Shown here: positions 45,116 to 54,366 of the stretch, in pieces
Layout: the number at the start of each line of letters is the position of its first letter
How positions within the stretch are numbered: position 1 is the stretch's first letter
NCBI RefSeq assembly: GCF_002813425.1
Contig: NZ_PHUL01000001.1
Location: forward strand, 3,525,001-3,589,000
Direction: 5' to 3'
Source of the DNA: Cellulophaga sp. RHA19
GTDB lineage: Bacteria; Bacteroidota; Bacteroidia; Flavobacteriales; Flavobacteriaceae
DNA: 64,000 nucleotides
Translations under genes and position numbers: made by a program
Notes under the pieces: generated by a model
Told to the model about the DNA's origin: nothing
The model's input: only the letters and a program-made list of their open reading frames with translations
The model's database searches: none

Positions 45116-47020
45116 TTATTTAAATTTTAGTTTACCCACAGAATCATCTGCTTCTAAAATTTTAGTTGCTTTACCTTTGTATTTATTCTTTTTAAACTGA
45201 ACATTTTTTGAATGCTCTATTCTTATAGCCGGATTACTTGTATGTAACTGCGGAAAAGTACCTGAGTTTGTTATTGTGTTTTCTTTAAATAATAAACCGT
45301 CTGTATTTTTTACCTGAAGAATTAAATTATCAAACTGGTTAAAAGTATTGTTCTCTATTGTGATGTTTTTAAATGCAATGTTTTCATTATCATCATCTGT
45401 ATCAAACCTAATAACACCTCTATTAAAACCGCTATGCTGACAATCTTGAAAAGTATTTCCTGTAATTAACAAATCACTTGCACTACCAGACTCATACCAA
45501 TGTCCGCTTTCTACTGGTATTAAAATAGCTTCCATTTCTGTACTAAAAAAGTTGTTTTTAATTACCGTTTTTCTAGGTGTAGAAATTAACAAACCTCGGG
45601 CTCTATTGTTTTTGATGGTACAATTTTCTACCGTTAATTCTGGGTAAGCATCTAGATTCTCTATTAAATCGCCAACTTTAAGATCTGCTGGTAATTTTTC
45701 ATTAAAAGTTATAATTTGATATCTACTGTTTATATTTTTTATACTTTTTATAGAATTGTTTGCAAACGGAAAAAATGAATTACTTAAACGTAAAAAACCA
45801 ATTTTATCGTTAGTTCTTCCTATTACAAATCCTTGTTGCTGAAAATGCCCCATTCTAATACCTAAAGTATACTCGTCTTTTATATCTTGAATAATTTGGT
45901 ACGTACCGTGTACATTTGTTGCATCATCTAACTGATTGGTTAAAATGCAGTTTTTTAACACAACCTTACCTCTACAGCCTACAAAATGTGTAGCATCTGC
46001 ACTTGTAGATACCATACGCCCTTTAGATGGTGTTACATTAAAAGCGTCTAAAATAAGATTCTCGCTATTTTCTGCAATTAATCCCATACCACCTGCATGG
46101 TGCACATTTACATTAGTAGCATTAAAACCAATAGTGTTAGATACTCTAAAAGCAGGTGCCAACCTATTGTGTTGTTGTTCTCCTTTGCTAACTATGATTT
46201 TACCAACTTCTGGCAACTTTTTTTTATGATTGTAAATACGGACCAAACCTGGCTTAATTTCCTTAAAAACCATATTATATTCTCTACCAATAATTCTTTT
46301 ATCTGGATCTTGCCTGTCTGTAGGGTACTTGTATTTTATATTATCTATGTTACGACTAACATTTACCTTTTTATATAATGCCAAAGATGTATAAGCCTCT
46401 GTATTAAATGAAATTGCTTTACGTATTGGATCATATAAAATTGCCTGACCAAAATCGTGCTCATAATATTCTTTCACAAATATTAGTTGTTCATTTCTAA
46501 TCTCGTAAGGGTACTCATTAGATATTTGAATATCAAAAGTGTGTTCTTCATTATTATTAGCCACAACTGTAGCCTCACTATGAAAAGATTGCGCCCAATC
46601 TACAGACACATTTTTTATTGTAATATTAGTAGCATTGTCTATTAAAAAAGGAATCATTCTTCCGTGAAAAATAAAACTAGAACCCTGACCGTCTATTGTT
46701 AGGTTTTTAAAACTGTTTAAAGGAAAAGCTGTTTTTACAATAACATCATTATGGTTAGATATATGTACAAACTTTTCTAATCCCAAATCTGGATAAAAAT
46801 GATAAGTACCTTTTTCAAATTTAATTTCTGAAATTGGTGCTACCTCTGCCTGCATTACTCTTGCTAATACACTAGCAGTTGCATCTTCTGCTATATCTAA
46901 TGTAAATAGTACTTTTTCTGGTGCTTTGTTTTGCCCATAACCAGTACTTGATATAAATGAAACTAGTACAATAAATAGTGCTAATTTTAGATTCGTATTA
47001 TTTCTGAGATTATTGTTCAT
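45116..47020 (-). CDS. GH110-like alpha-1,3-galactosidase
   Basis: 634 residues with a signal peptide (cleavage near STGYGQ). The fold is a right-handed parallel beta-helix (repeats such as NLTIDGQGSSFIFHG, TVENCTIKNNRARGLLIS). The GH110 active-site signature is visible: SADATHFVGCRG (Asp342) and NQLDDATNVHG (Asp365, Asp366); their 23-residue spacing equals that of the catalytic Asp residues reported for a Pseudoalteromonas GH110. GH110 enzymes release alpha-1,3-linked galactose, and some act on carrageenan-type backbones. It is the first gene of the SusCD cluster. Confidence 0.85.
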   Translation of the reverse strand: MNNNLRNNTNLKLALFIVLVSFISSTGYGQNKAPEKVLFTLDIAEDATASVLARVMQAEVAPISEIKFEKGTYHFYPDLGLEKFVHISNHNDVIVKTAFPLNSFKNLTIDGQGSSFIFHGRMIPFLIDNATNITIKNVSVDWAQSFHSEATVVANNNEEHTFDIQISNEYPYEIRNEQLIFVKEYYEHDFGQAILYDPIRKAISFNTEAYTSLALYKKVNVSRNIDNIKYKYPTDRQDPDKRIIGREYNMVFKEIKPGLVRIYNHKKKLPEVGKIIVSKGEQQHNRLAPAFRVSNTIGFNATNVNVHHAGGMGLIAENSENLILDAFNVTPSKGRMVSTSADATHFVGCRGKVVLKNCILTNQLDDATNVHGTYQIIQDIKDEYTLGIRMGHFQQQGFVIGRTNDKIGFLRLSNSFFPFANNSIKSIKNINSRYQIITFNEKLPADLKVGDLIENLDAYPELTVENCTIKNNRARGLLISTPRKTVIKNNFFSTEMEAILIPVESGHWYESGSASDLLITGNTFQDCQHSGFNRGVIRFDTDDDNENIAFKNITIENNTFNQFDNLILQVKNTDGLLFKENTITNSGTFPQLHTSNPAIRIEHSKNVQFKKNKYKGKATKILEADDSVGKLKFK

Positions 47021-47400
47021 TATTTACTTATAATATGTTAATTATTTTATAAAGTTGCAGATTTTACACAATAACTTTGTCTATACCCGTAAATCAAATG
47101 TAGCTTTCAGTAAAACAGAACATAAACAACTATTAATCAACACCTTAATTACATAAAAAATCTTTTATCTTTTCATTTAAAAACTTCAAAAACAGGCATA
47201 AACACCAATAAAACTACTGCTGTATTCCTGTTTTAAACCTAAAAAGTTGTGAAAATACCCTAAATGTTTAGCTACTGTAAAAAACAGTATCAAAAAGAGT
47301 TGTTTTGATCATAGTATATAATAAAAAAAAGCAGCTTCTATTTGGTTATTTAAACCTATAGAAACTGCCTTTAATCAACAGAATGTTTTCCCCCAACAAT
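47021..47400. promoter_or_regulatory. Promoter region of the GH110-susCD operon
   Basis: TACATTTG (47102-47095, minus strand) is a good -7 box about 75 bp upstream of the GH110-like gene; the -33 position holds TATG, a weak match suggesting activation. A hairpin near 47328-47375 (GCAG..TTCTAT..GGTT with its complement) is the likely terminator for the GH2 gene. No reading frame is supported in the rest. Confidence 0.5.
47328..47375 (-). terminator. Terminator after the GH2 gene
   Basis: An imperfect stem (GCAG/CTGC, TTCTAT/ATAGAA, GGTT/AACC) followed on the minus strand by eight T. It lies 26 bp after the GH2 stop. Confidence 0.7.
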
Positions 47401-49746
47401 CTACTTTATCATAAAATCATAAGTACCTTTTAAATTTGTAGAAGTAGCTTTAACTGGCACAGGTCCAGATACATTACCAACCTTAACTACTGCTGTAGCA
47501 ATACCTGCTTCTGCCTTAATTGCTTCATCATTTAAAACTTCTAATCCATTACCAAGTGTAATATTTATTGTATCATTAAAATCTGGTATTACAGTACCAT
47601 TAGCATCTACTGCTGCTATGTAAACAAACAAAACATCGTTTACATTTGCAGTAGCTGGTTTACCACTTTCATCTACCCAAATTTTTAATTTTGTAGCTTT
47701 TTCTGGAGTTGATACTTTATCTTCTGCTACTTGTTTACCGTTAATAAAACCTTTAGCTACTAAAGTGCCTGCTGTAAAAGATCCTAATTTAAAAGTAAAT
47801 GGCGGATGTGTCAATTTTGTTGAAATAGCATCTTCATCTGGTTTTTGAGTAGCTATTAACTCATCATTTAAAAACAGCTTCACTTCATCTACATTAGAAA
47901 ATATTTTTACGTCTGTAGGCGAACTTTTATTCCAGTATGTAGCTATTTTTAATACCTTTTTCTGATTAAAGTTTTGTTGACTTTGATAAAAGTAATATGC
48001 AAACTTTGGCAATCTAAAGATATCCATAATACCTGAAGCTTCAATATCATTATGATACCCACGGTTATAGTCATACATTACCCAATAACTGTCTGAGTAT
48101 GCAGGAGTATTTAAATTATCATTATGAGATTCTTGTACGTTATAAGCTTGTTGCAACAGCCTAATTTCGCCATCTGCTCTTAACTGTCTACTACTCTTTT
48201 CTAGCCTAATATCTTTTGGTAATTTATGCTGATTTAAGCCTGCGTTGTTAGAGTAATACTCCCAATCTCCGTATTCAGACACAGAGTACGGTTTATCTTT
48301 TAGTTCATGCGGATGTAAAATTCTGTGTTGGCGCGCTTGCAAATAAATATCATACACATCATCCATCCAACCACAAGAATATACATTGTCTCCAGGGTAT
48401 TCCGCATGTACAATTTCATTTAACTTTTCCATAAAAAAGATAGGCATTTTAGTTTCGTTTAAAGATACTTCCCAAGCTAAAACAGATGGCCTGTTCCTGT
48501 CTCTACGTATTAATTGGGTTGCAGAACGGTAACAATATGCCCTAAACTCATCGGTATCATTATAATATTGCCAACCCATAATAGCATCTATAACTACCAA
48601 ACCTAACTCATCACAAGCATCTAAAAAAGCTGGTGATTGTGGATAGTGTGATAACCTTATATAATTAAAACCTGCATCTTTTATTTTTTTAGCATCGCGG
48701 TACTGTGCATTATCAGACAGGGCATAACCAATAAAGGGATATTCTTGGTGTCTATTTACTCCACGTAAAAATGTTTTTTCACCATTAACATACAATTGGT
48801 TTTCTTTAAATTCAAAAACACGAATACCAAACTTCGTTTTTTCTAAATCTACTGTTTTGCCATCTATTTGTATTTTGGTTTCTAATACGTACAAATTAGG
48901 GCTGTCTGGCGACCACAAATCAGGATTATCTAAATGTAAATCTACAATATGATCTGTGTTTTTATTAGCTGCAATTACTATTTCTTTTGATGTGTATTCC
49001 TTTACAACCTTTCCTTTTTTAAGTATATTTTGTACTACAGTAATACTTTGTTCCTCTTTACTATCATTAGCAACATTTGTTTTAATTTTTACCACAGAAG
49101 AAGATGTACTAACTTTTGGGTAGGTTATAAAAATACCACCACCAGCAACTTTGTTAGCCAATACAGCATTAGAAATATGTACATTTTCTTTAACAGATAA
49201 CTTTGCGTTTCTATAAAGACCACCATACATATTAAAGTCTAACCTTTTTAAAGGCTTTGGACCTGTAATGTCATTATCTGTATTATCTAGCCTAATAGCA
49301 ATAGAATTTTTTCCTGCTTTTATGTAGTTTGATAAATCTAAAATTACTGGTAAATAACCGCCATGATGTTCTGAAACTAATTTTTCGTTTACCCAAATTT
49401 TTGAAAAATTCATTGCAGCTTCTAATTCAAAAAACACCTTTTTATTAGCATCTTCCTTAGCAATTGTAATTGTTCTTCTGTACCAACAAATGCCTTGCCA
49501 TTGGTTGTTAACAACTAGTGGCTCTAGATTTGCAGTATGTGGTAATTGCACGTCTTGCCAATCTTTGTCGTTAAAATTTGCTGTAAACAATTCTTTATCA
49601 GATGTTTTAGACTCGTCTACTATTTTAAATTTCCAATCCTTATTAAGGTTAATTGTTGTAGGCTCATCTTGGGCACAAGAGTGCAGTGCTAAACTTAATA
49701 ATAAAATAAAAAAAGTATAAGCAGTTTTAAATTTTAGGTAATTCAT
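47401..49746 (-). CDS. GH2-family glycoside hydrolase, lipoprotein (beta-galactosidase type)
   Basis: 781 residues, lipobox LHSC (Cys24). Standard GH2 order: sugar-binding jelly roll (about 30-190), immunoglobulin-like domain (about 190-310), TIM barrel with LRGVNRHQEYPFIGYAL, acid/base Glu431 in WEVSLNETK and probable nucleophile Glu491 in YSVSEYGDWEYY, then C-terminal beta domains. It removes terminal beta-linked sugar, likely galactose, from oligosaccharides in the periplasm. It is 12 bp downstream of a sulfatase and so part of a long operon. Confidence 0.92.
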   Translation of the reverse strand: MNYLKFKTAYTFFILLLSLALHSCAQDEPTTINLNKDWKFKIVDESKTSDKELFTANFNDKDWQDVQLPHTANLEPLVVNNQWQGICWYRRTITIAKEDANKKVFFELEAAMNFSKIWVNEKLVSEHHGGYLPVILDLSNYIKAGKNSIAIRLDNTDNDITGPKPLKRLDFNMYGGLYRNAKLSVKENVHISNAVLANKVAGGGIFITYPKVSTSSSVVKIKTNVANDSKEEQSITVVQNILKKGKVVKEYTSKEIVIAANKNTDHIVDLHLDNPDLWSPDSPNLYVLETKIQIDGKTVDLEKTKFGIRVFEFKENQLYVNGEKTFLRGVNRHQEYPFIGYALSDNAQYRDAKKIKDAGFNYIRLSHYPQSPAFLDACDELGLVVIDAIMGWQYYNDTDEFRAYCYRSATQLIRRDRNRPSVLAWEVSLNETKMPIFFMEKLNEIVHAEYPGDNVYSCGWMDDVYDIYLQARQHRILHPHELKDKPYSVSEYGDWEYYSNNAGLNQHKLPKDIRLEKSSRQLRADGEIRLLQQAYNVQESHNDNLNTPAYSDSYWVMYDYNRGYHNDIEASGIMDIFRLPKFAYYFYQSQQNFNQKKVLKIATYWNKSSPTDVKIFSNVDEVKLFLNDELIATQKPDEDAISTKLTHPPFTFKLGSFTAGTLVAKGFINGKQVAEDKVSTPEKATKLKIWVDESGKPATANVNDVLFVYIAAVDANGTVIPDFNDTINITLGNGLEVLNDEAIKAEAGIATAVVKVGNVSGPVPVKATSTNLKGTYDFMIK

Positions 49747-49758
49747 TTTTAGTTATTC

Positions 49759-51297
49759 TTATTTTTTATGAGCCTTTTTTAAGTAAGCTTTATACTCTTT
49801 ATTCATTTTTTTATGTCCTATTTCTTCGCCAGCAAGCATTTTTTTATACTCATCTGGTCTCTCCTTTTTAACCCAAGCAATTAACTCTGGTCCGTTTGTT
49901 ATTACAGGGTTATAAATATCACTAACAGGTTTCATTTGCTCATCAAAAAGAATTGTTTGTGCTCTAAGCTTATCTAAAACATCTTTGTATTTTGGATCTT
50001 CTGCTAAGTTTACCAACTCATTAGGATCTTCTGTTAAATGGTATAGTTCTTCTTTGGGCTTTGTAGGCGCAAAAAATGGAGCTTGGTTCTCGTTTAACTT
50101 TCCTTCTTTATAAAGGGTACGCATTACGTGTACAGCTGGTCTATAAAACTCTAAATATGCTTGGTGTGCATCATAAGGCACCTCTGGCATATCATTACGT
50201 ATGTAAGACCATTCTGTTGTGGTTACAGATCTAGATTTTTCCATTATTTCATCCCATAAATCCCTAGCCGCATAATTATATTCTCTATTAAAATCCTCAC
50301 TAAAAATAGGTGTACCCGTCATATAAGTTGGCACTTTTATACCTGCAAAATCTACAATACTTGCAGTTATATCTGTTGCACTAACTACATCTTCTCTTAC
50401 CTTATTTCCTTTAAACTTTGCTGGGTAATGTATTAGTAAAGGAATACGTAAACCAGGATCTTGTAAATACCCTTTACCACGAATATTGCAACGACCGTTA
50501 TCACCTATAAAAATTACAATAGTATTATCTGCTAATCCTTTATCTTCTAATTCTTTAAACAACATTCCCACTTCATTATCCATATATTCTATTTGGTCTA
50601 GATATTTAGCCCAATCTAGTCTTACTGCAGGATGATCTGCCATATAAGGAGGCAGTGTAAGTGTTTCTGGGTTTACTGGGTGTTTAGATTCTTCTCTAAT
50701 CTGGTCCCACCAATCTCCTCTGTGCGTAACTTGTAATTGTATTTGAGCAAAAAATGGCTGATCAGATTTTTCTATAGTATCATATTTATCAAACAAACCA
50801 AATTGAGTTTTTCCGTCCCACTCACCAATAGCTTCATGCTTAAAATTTACATCTATTTTTCTACCTTTATTTAAAACAGCGTGGTTACCTAAAATGGTTG
50901 TATACCCAGCATCTCTTAGTAACTTAGTAAAAGGTGTAAACTGAGCATCTAAAGGAACCTCCCTGTTGCTACGGTGATTATGCGTATTTGTTTTTAGTTG
51001 ATGTGTACCCACCATCATAGCAGATCTACTAGGAGAACATATAGGGTTTGTAACAAAAGCATTGGTAAAAAGTACACCTTCTTTTGCCATTTTATCTAAA
51101 AACGGAGTTTTAACATCTGGCATACCATAACACGCTAAATCTGTGCTCATATCTTCTGCCATTATCCAAATAATATTTGGCTTTTTAGCTTCTGCAGGTG
51201 CTTCTACAGCTGCTACTTTTTTATCGGTTTTACCACCACAAGCCATTAACAATAAAGCTAAGGCTATACACCATAAAATTTCTTTTACTTTAATCAT
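49759..51297 (-). CDS. Lipoprotein sulfatase (S1 family, heparan-sulfatase-like)
   Basis: 512 residues, lipobox LLMAC (Cys20). The formylglycine Cys87 is in ICSPSRSAMMVG; metal-binding blocks are IMAEDMSTDLACYG and FIGDNGRC. The EDMS and GDNGR variants resemble sulfamidase/heparan-type sulfatases more than the arylsulfatase-like enzymes nearby. It acts on a sulfated glycan fragment in the envelope; the substrate is unknown. It is in one operon with the GH2 gene (12 bp downstream) and the next sulfatase (5 bp upstream). Confidence 0.92.
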   Translation of the reverse strand: MIKVKEILWCIALALLLMACGGKTDKKVAAVEAPAEAKKPNIIWIMAEDMSTDLACYGMPDVKTPFLDKMAKEGVLFTNAFVTNPICSPSRSAMMVGTHQLKTNTHNHRSNREVPLDAQFTPFTKLLRDAGYTTILGNHAVLNKGRKIDVNFKHEAIGEWDGKTQFGLFDKYDTIEKSDQPFFAQIQLQVTHRGDWWDQIREESKHPVNPETLTLPPYMADHPAVRLDWAKYLDQIEYMDNEVGMLFKELEDKGLADNTIVIFIGDNGRCNIRGKGYLQDPGLRIPLLIHYPAKFKGNKVREDVVSATDITASIVDFAGIKVPTYMTGTPIFSEDFNREYNYAARDLWDEIMEKSRSVTTTEWSYIRNDMPEVPYDAHQAYLEFYRPAVHVMRTLYKEGKLNENQAPFFAPTKPKEELYHLTEDPNELVNLAEDPKYKDVLDKLRAQTILFDEQMKPVSDIYNPVITNGPELIAWVKKERPDEYKKMLAGEEIGHKKMNKEYKAYLKKAHKK

Positions 51298-51302
51298 AGT
51301 TT

Positions 51303-52724
51303 TTAATTTTTAAATACGCCTCCAGAAAATGGATAATGCGCTATTGGCACACTTTGTTCTTTTAATATTTTGTTTGCTTTGGCAACTATTTCTGGGTGTT
51401 TAGCAGATATATCTTCTTTCTCAAACAAATCTGTTTCTAAATTATATAATTCTGTGTGATAATTATCTTTATAACGTACTGCTTTCCAATTACCAAACCT
51501 AGTAGCTTGTCTGTAGCCTTTTACAGACCTACCTTCTTGTATTTCCCAGTACAAAAAACTATGTTTTTCTTGTTCTTTACCTAAAAGTTCTGGTAAAAAA
51601 GAAATTCCGTCTGTTTTATTTGGCACTTTTGCCTTTGCTACTTCTGCCAAAGTTGGCATAACATCATAAAAAGTACTAGGATGATTACTTGTTGTTCCTC
51701 CCTTTATTTTTCCTTTCCAATAAGCAATCATTGGTACTCTTACACCACCTTCGTATACATCTCTTTTATAGCCATTAAGGTTTCCCGAACTATTAAAAAA
51801 AGTATAATCATGATGATTTTCATTGGTTGGTCCATTATCGCTAGAAAATACAATTAACGTATTTTCTAACTCGCCACTTTCTTTTAGTTTAGTAAACAAA
51901 CGTTTTATTTGTGTATCTAACATTGTAATACGTGCTGCGTGTCTACGCTCTATCTCTGGCCACTCTTGTATTTTATCACTGTACAAATCATTTTTACTTA
52001 AAAAGAACTCGTGTGCGTGTGGCGTTCTGTAAGACATATATAAGAAAAATGGCTTACTAGCTTCCTTTTTATCTAAATATTCTAGTGCAAAATTAGTCCT
52101 AAACTCATCTAAACAACTGTAGTTATTGTAATTGTAAAAAATAGAATCTTGGTTGTTGTTTACCCAGTGTACGCGTTCATCAATCTCATTGCCTTTAGCA
52201 TCTTCTCCCCACTGTTCTTGTACTGCATAGGTAAATCCTCTGCCTTTTGCCCAGGTAGATACATCTTCTGGTACTCCTAAATGCCATTTACCAATCATAG
52301 CTGTTTGGTAGCCAGATTGCTGTAACATTTCTCCTATTGTTTTTTCAGATTTTTTTAAAGGTACTCTATCGTATTTATTAGGATATTCGCCTTTATTACC
52401 ACGAATACTAACGTGGCCTGTGTGTAAGCCTGTCATTAATACAGCTCTAGATGGTGAACATACAGATGTACCAGAATAAAAGTCTGTAAAACGCATACCT
52501 TCTGATGCTAAACTATCTAAAAACGGGGTTTTAATTACTTTTTGTCCGTAAGAACCTAGCTCACCATAGCCCATATCGTCTGCCAACAAAAATATAATGT
52601 TTGGTTTTTTAGTCTGAGGGGTTTCTTTAGGTTCTTTACCGGTTAAAGCAATGTCTTTTTTATCTTTAGAACCGCATGAAATACATATTGCAAGTATAAA
52701 GATTGATAAAATAAGGTTTTTCAT
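51303..52724 (-). CDS. Lipoprotein sulfatase (S1 family)
   Basis: 473 residues, lipobox ICISC (Cys17). Formylglycine Cys89 in VCSPSRAVLMTG; other blocks are LADDMGYGELGSYG, GKWHLGVPEDV and FSSDNGPTNEN. The GLHTGHVSIRGN segment is shared with the sulfatase at 36501, so the two are related subfamily members. Operon neighbours are 5 and 12 bp away. Confidence 0.93.
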   Translation of the reverse strand: MKNLILSIFILAICISCGSKDKKDIALTGKEPKETPQTKKPNIIFLLADDMGYGELGSYGQKVIKTPFLDSLASEGMRFTDFYSGTSVCSPSRAVLMTGLHTGHVSIRGNKGEYPNKYDRVPLKKSEKTIGEMLQQSGYQTAMIGKWHLGVPEDVSTWAKGRGFTYAVQEQWGEDAKGNEIDERVHWVNNNQDSIFYNYNNYSCLDEFRTNFALEYLDKKEASKPFFLYMSYRTPHAHEFFLSKNDLYSDKIQEWPEIERRHAARITMLDTQIKRLFTKLKESGELENTLIVFSSDNGPTNENHHDYTFFNSSGNLNGYKRDVYEGGVRVPMIAYWKGKIKGGTTSNHPSTFYDVMPTLAEVAKAKVPNKTDGISFLPELLGKEQEKHSFLYWEIQEGRSVKGYRQATRFGNWKAVRYKDNYHTELYNLETDLFEKEDISAKHPEIVAKANKILKEQSVPIAHYPFSGGVFKN

Positions 52725-52736
52725 AAATTTAATCTT

Positions 52737-54155
52737 CTATTTTGTATAAACAGGAACAGCTTCCTTTTCCCAATTTGCAAGGTCATTTTTAAGCTCTTCT
52801 TCTATTTGAAGACCTTTACCTATTAAATCATCTTGCTCGCTTATATCTTCAGCAACATTAAATAAATGGTACGTACCACTGTGGTATTTTATAAGTTTAA
52901 AGTCTCCTGCCATTACAGCTGCATACTGATCTTCATAACTTCTAAAAAAGTATAAATTTCTTTTTTCTAATGTTTTTCCTTTTAAAACTGGTAGTAAACT
53001 AACACCGTTAATCTGGTTGTCTTCACATTTTTTACCAGATGCAATTTCTATTAAAGTAGGGTAAATATCTATAGACTGCACAGGTACATTGGTCTCTGTA
53101 TTGGCTTTAGTTACTCCTGGATAATTTATAAGTAATGGTACACGAGCACCACCTTCTCCTAACGTATTACCTCCTTTTTTACCACCACTTAAGGGTGCAT
53201 TTGTATACGCGCCACCTTGGTCTGATAGTACAATGATTACTGTGTTATCTGCAATTCCTTTTTCTTCTAATGCTTTGCGTACACGACCAACAGACTCGTC
53301 CATAGCTTCTACCATAGCAGCGTGGTGTGCATATTTACCCTCTAAGCCTGCATCTTGGAATTTTTTTAGTAAATCTTTACGACCAATAGACGGGCCATGA
53401 ACAGAGTAATACCAAAACGAAAGCATAAATGGTTTTTTATTATCATAATCTTTTATAAAATTAACAGCCCCATCTGTAAGTACATCTGTTAAATAATCTC
53501 CTTTTTTAACTCCCGACTTTAAAAAACCTCTTGGATCATCTTGTGGTTTAAAAAATGGATAATAGTAACTTTTTGGATGTCCGGAGTTTGTTGTACCATA
53601 TTCTGCATCAAAACCTTGATCTTTTGGGTAACGTCCTGGATGACCCAAATGCCATTTACCAATAAACATATTATAATACCCTAATTCTTGTAAACGCTCT
53701 GCATAAGTTACCTCTTTTAAAGGCAAGTAGTTTCTAGAAGGCATTTGTACAGGATCTGTGGGCCATAAATTATACTCTGCGTCAGGATTATTTTTATCTA
53801 AAGAAATATGTCTTGGCATACCTAATCTAATTGCTTCTTTACCTGTTAGTAAAGACAACCTACTTGGACTACAAGTAGGTGTTGGTATATATGCTCTAGT
53901 AAAATCTAAACTTTCTTTTTTAAATTTATCTAAGTTAGGTGTAGTAAAGGTTTGGTTTCTATACCCAATGTCAGACCAACCATAATCGTCTACAAATAAT
54001 AGTACAATGTTTGGCTTTTCAGTTTTTATTACTTCTTCTTTTACTGTTACCTCTACTGTTTGTGATGGTTTATTTTTACAAGATGTAAAAACCAATCCTG
54101 TAATGGTGACAGTAGCAAGTAGTAAGGTGTTTTTGTAAATGTTTGCTCTTTTCAA
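52737..54155 (-). CDS. Lipoprotein sulfatase (S1 family), TTG start
   Basis: 472 residues starting at TTG (54155), with no ATG in frame upstream. Lipobox VFTSC (Cys26). Formylglycine Cys95 in TCSPSRLSLLTG; other blocks are FVDDYGWSDIGYRN, GKWHLGHPGRYP and LSDQGGAYTNAP (Gln in place of the more common Asn after Asp). This variant of the metal site and its short divergent core mark it as a different subfamily. It is the first gene of the sulfatase-GH2 operon. Confidence 0.9.
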   Translation of the reverse strand: MKRANIYKNTLLLATVTITGLVFTSCKNKPSQTVEVTVKEEVIKTEKPNIVLLFVDDYGWSDIGYRNQTFTTPNLDKFKKESLDFTRAYIPTPTCSPSRLSLLTGKEAIRLGMPRHISLDKNNPDAEYNLWPTDPVQMPSRNYLPLKEVTYAERLQELGYYNMFIGKWHLGHPGRYPKDQGFDAEYGTTNSGHPKSYYYPFFKPQDDPRGFLKSGVKKGDYLTDVLTDGAVNFIKDYDNKKPFMLSFWYYSVHGPSIGRKDLLKKFQDAGLEGKYAHHAAMVEAMDESVGRVRKALEEKGIADNTVIIVLSDQGGAYTNAPLSGGKKGGNTLGEGGARVPLLINYPGVTKANTETNVPVQSIDIYPTLIEIASGKKCEDNQINGVSLLPVLKGKTLEKRNLYFFRSYEDQYAAVMAGDFKLIKYHSGTYHLFNVAEDISEQDDLIGKGLQIEEELKNDLANWEKEAVPVYTK

Positions 54156-54277
54156 AATATAAAAATGTTTAGCGTAAATATCTCTAATATCATTAGAGCA
54201 AATGTGTCTAGTAGTTTACAATATGTATTTATAAGTAAATTAAACGCACATTACTAGTTAAAGCTACATACTTTTTA

Positions 54278-54311
54278 CACAAAAAACCAGAACATATATA
54301 TGTTCTGGTTT
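54278..54311 (-). terminator. Terminator after the GH82-like gene
   Basis: A 28-bp perfect palindrome (two 14-bp arms, AAACCAGAACATAT and its complement), followed on the minus strand by T residues. Confidence 0.88.
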
Positions 54312-54366
54312 AATTAATTAAAACTAAATACTCATTTAAGAGCCATTATTAAAAACACATTCTTAA

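Noticed and set aside
44475..45200. Plus-strand frames in 44475-45200
   Set aside because: They are antisense shadows of the susC gene.
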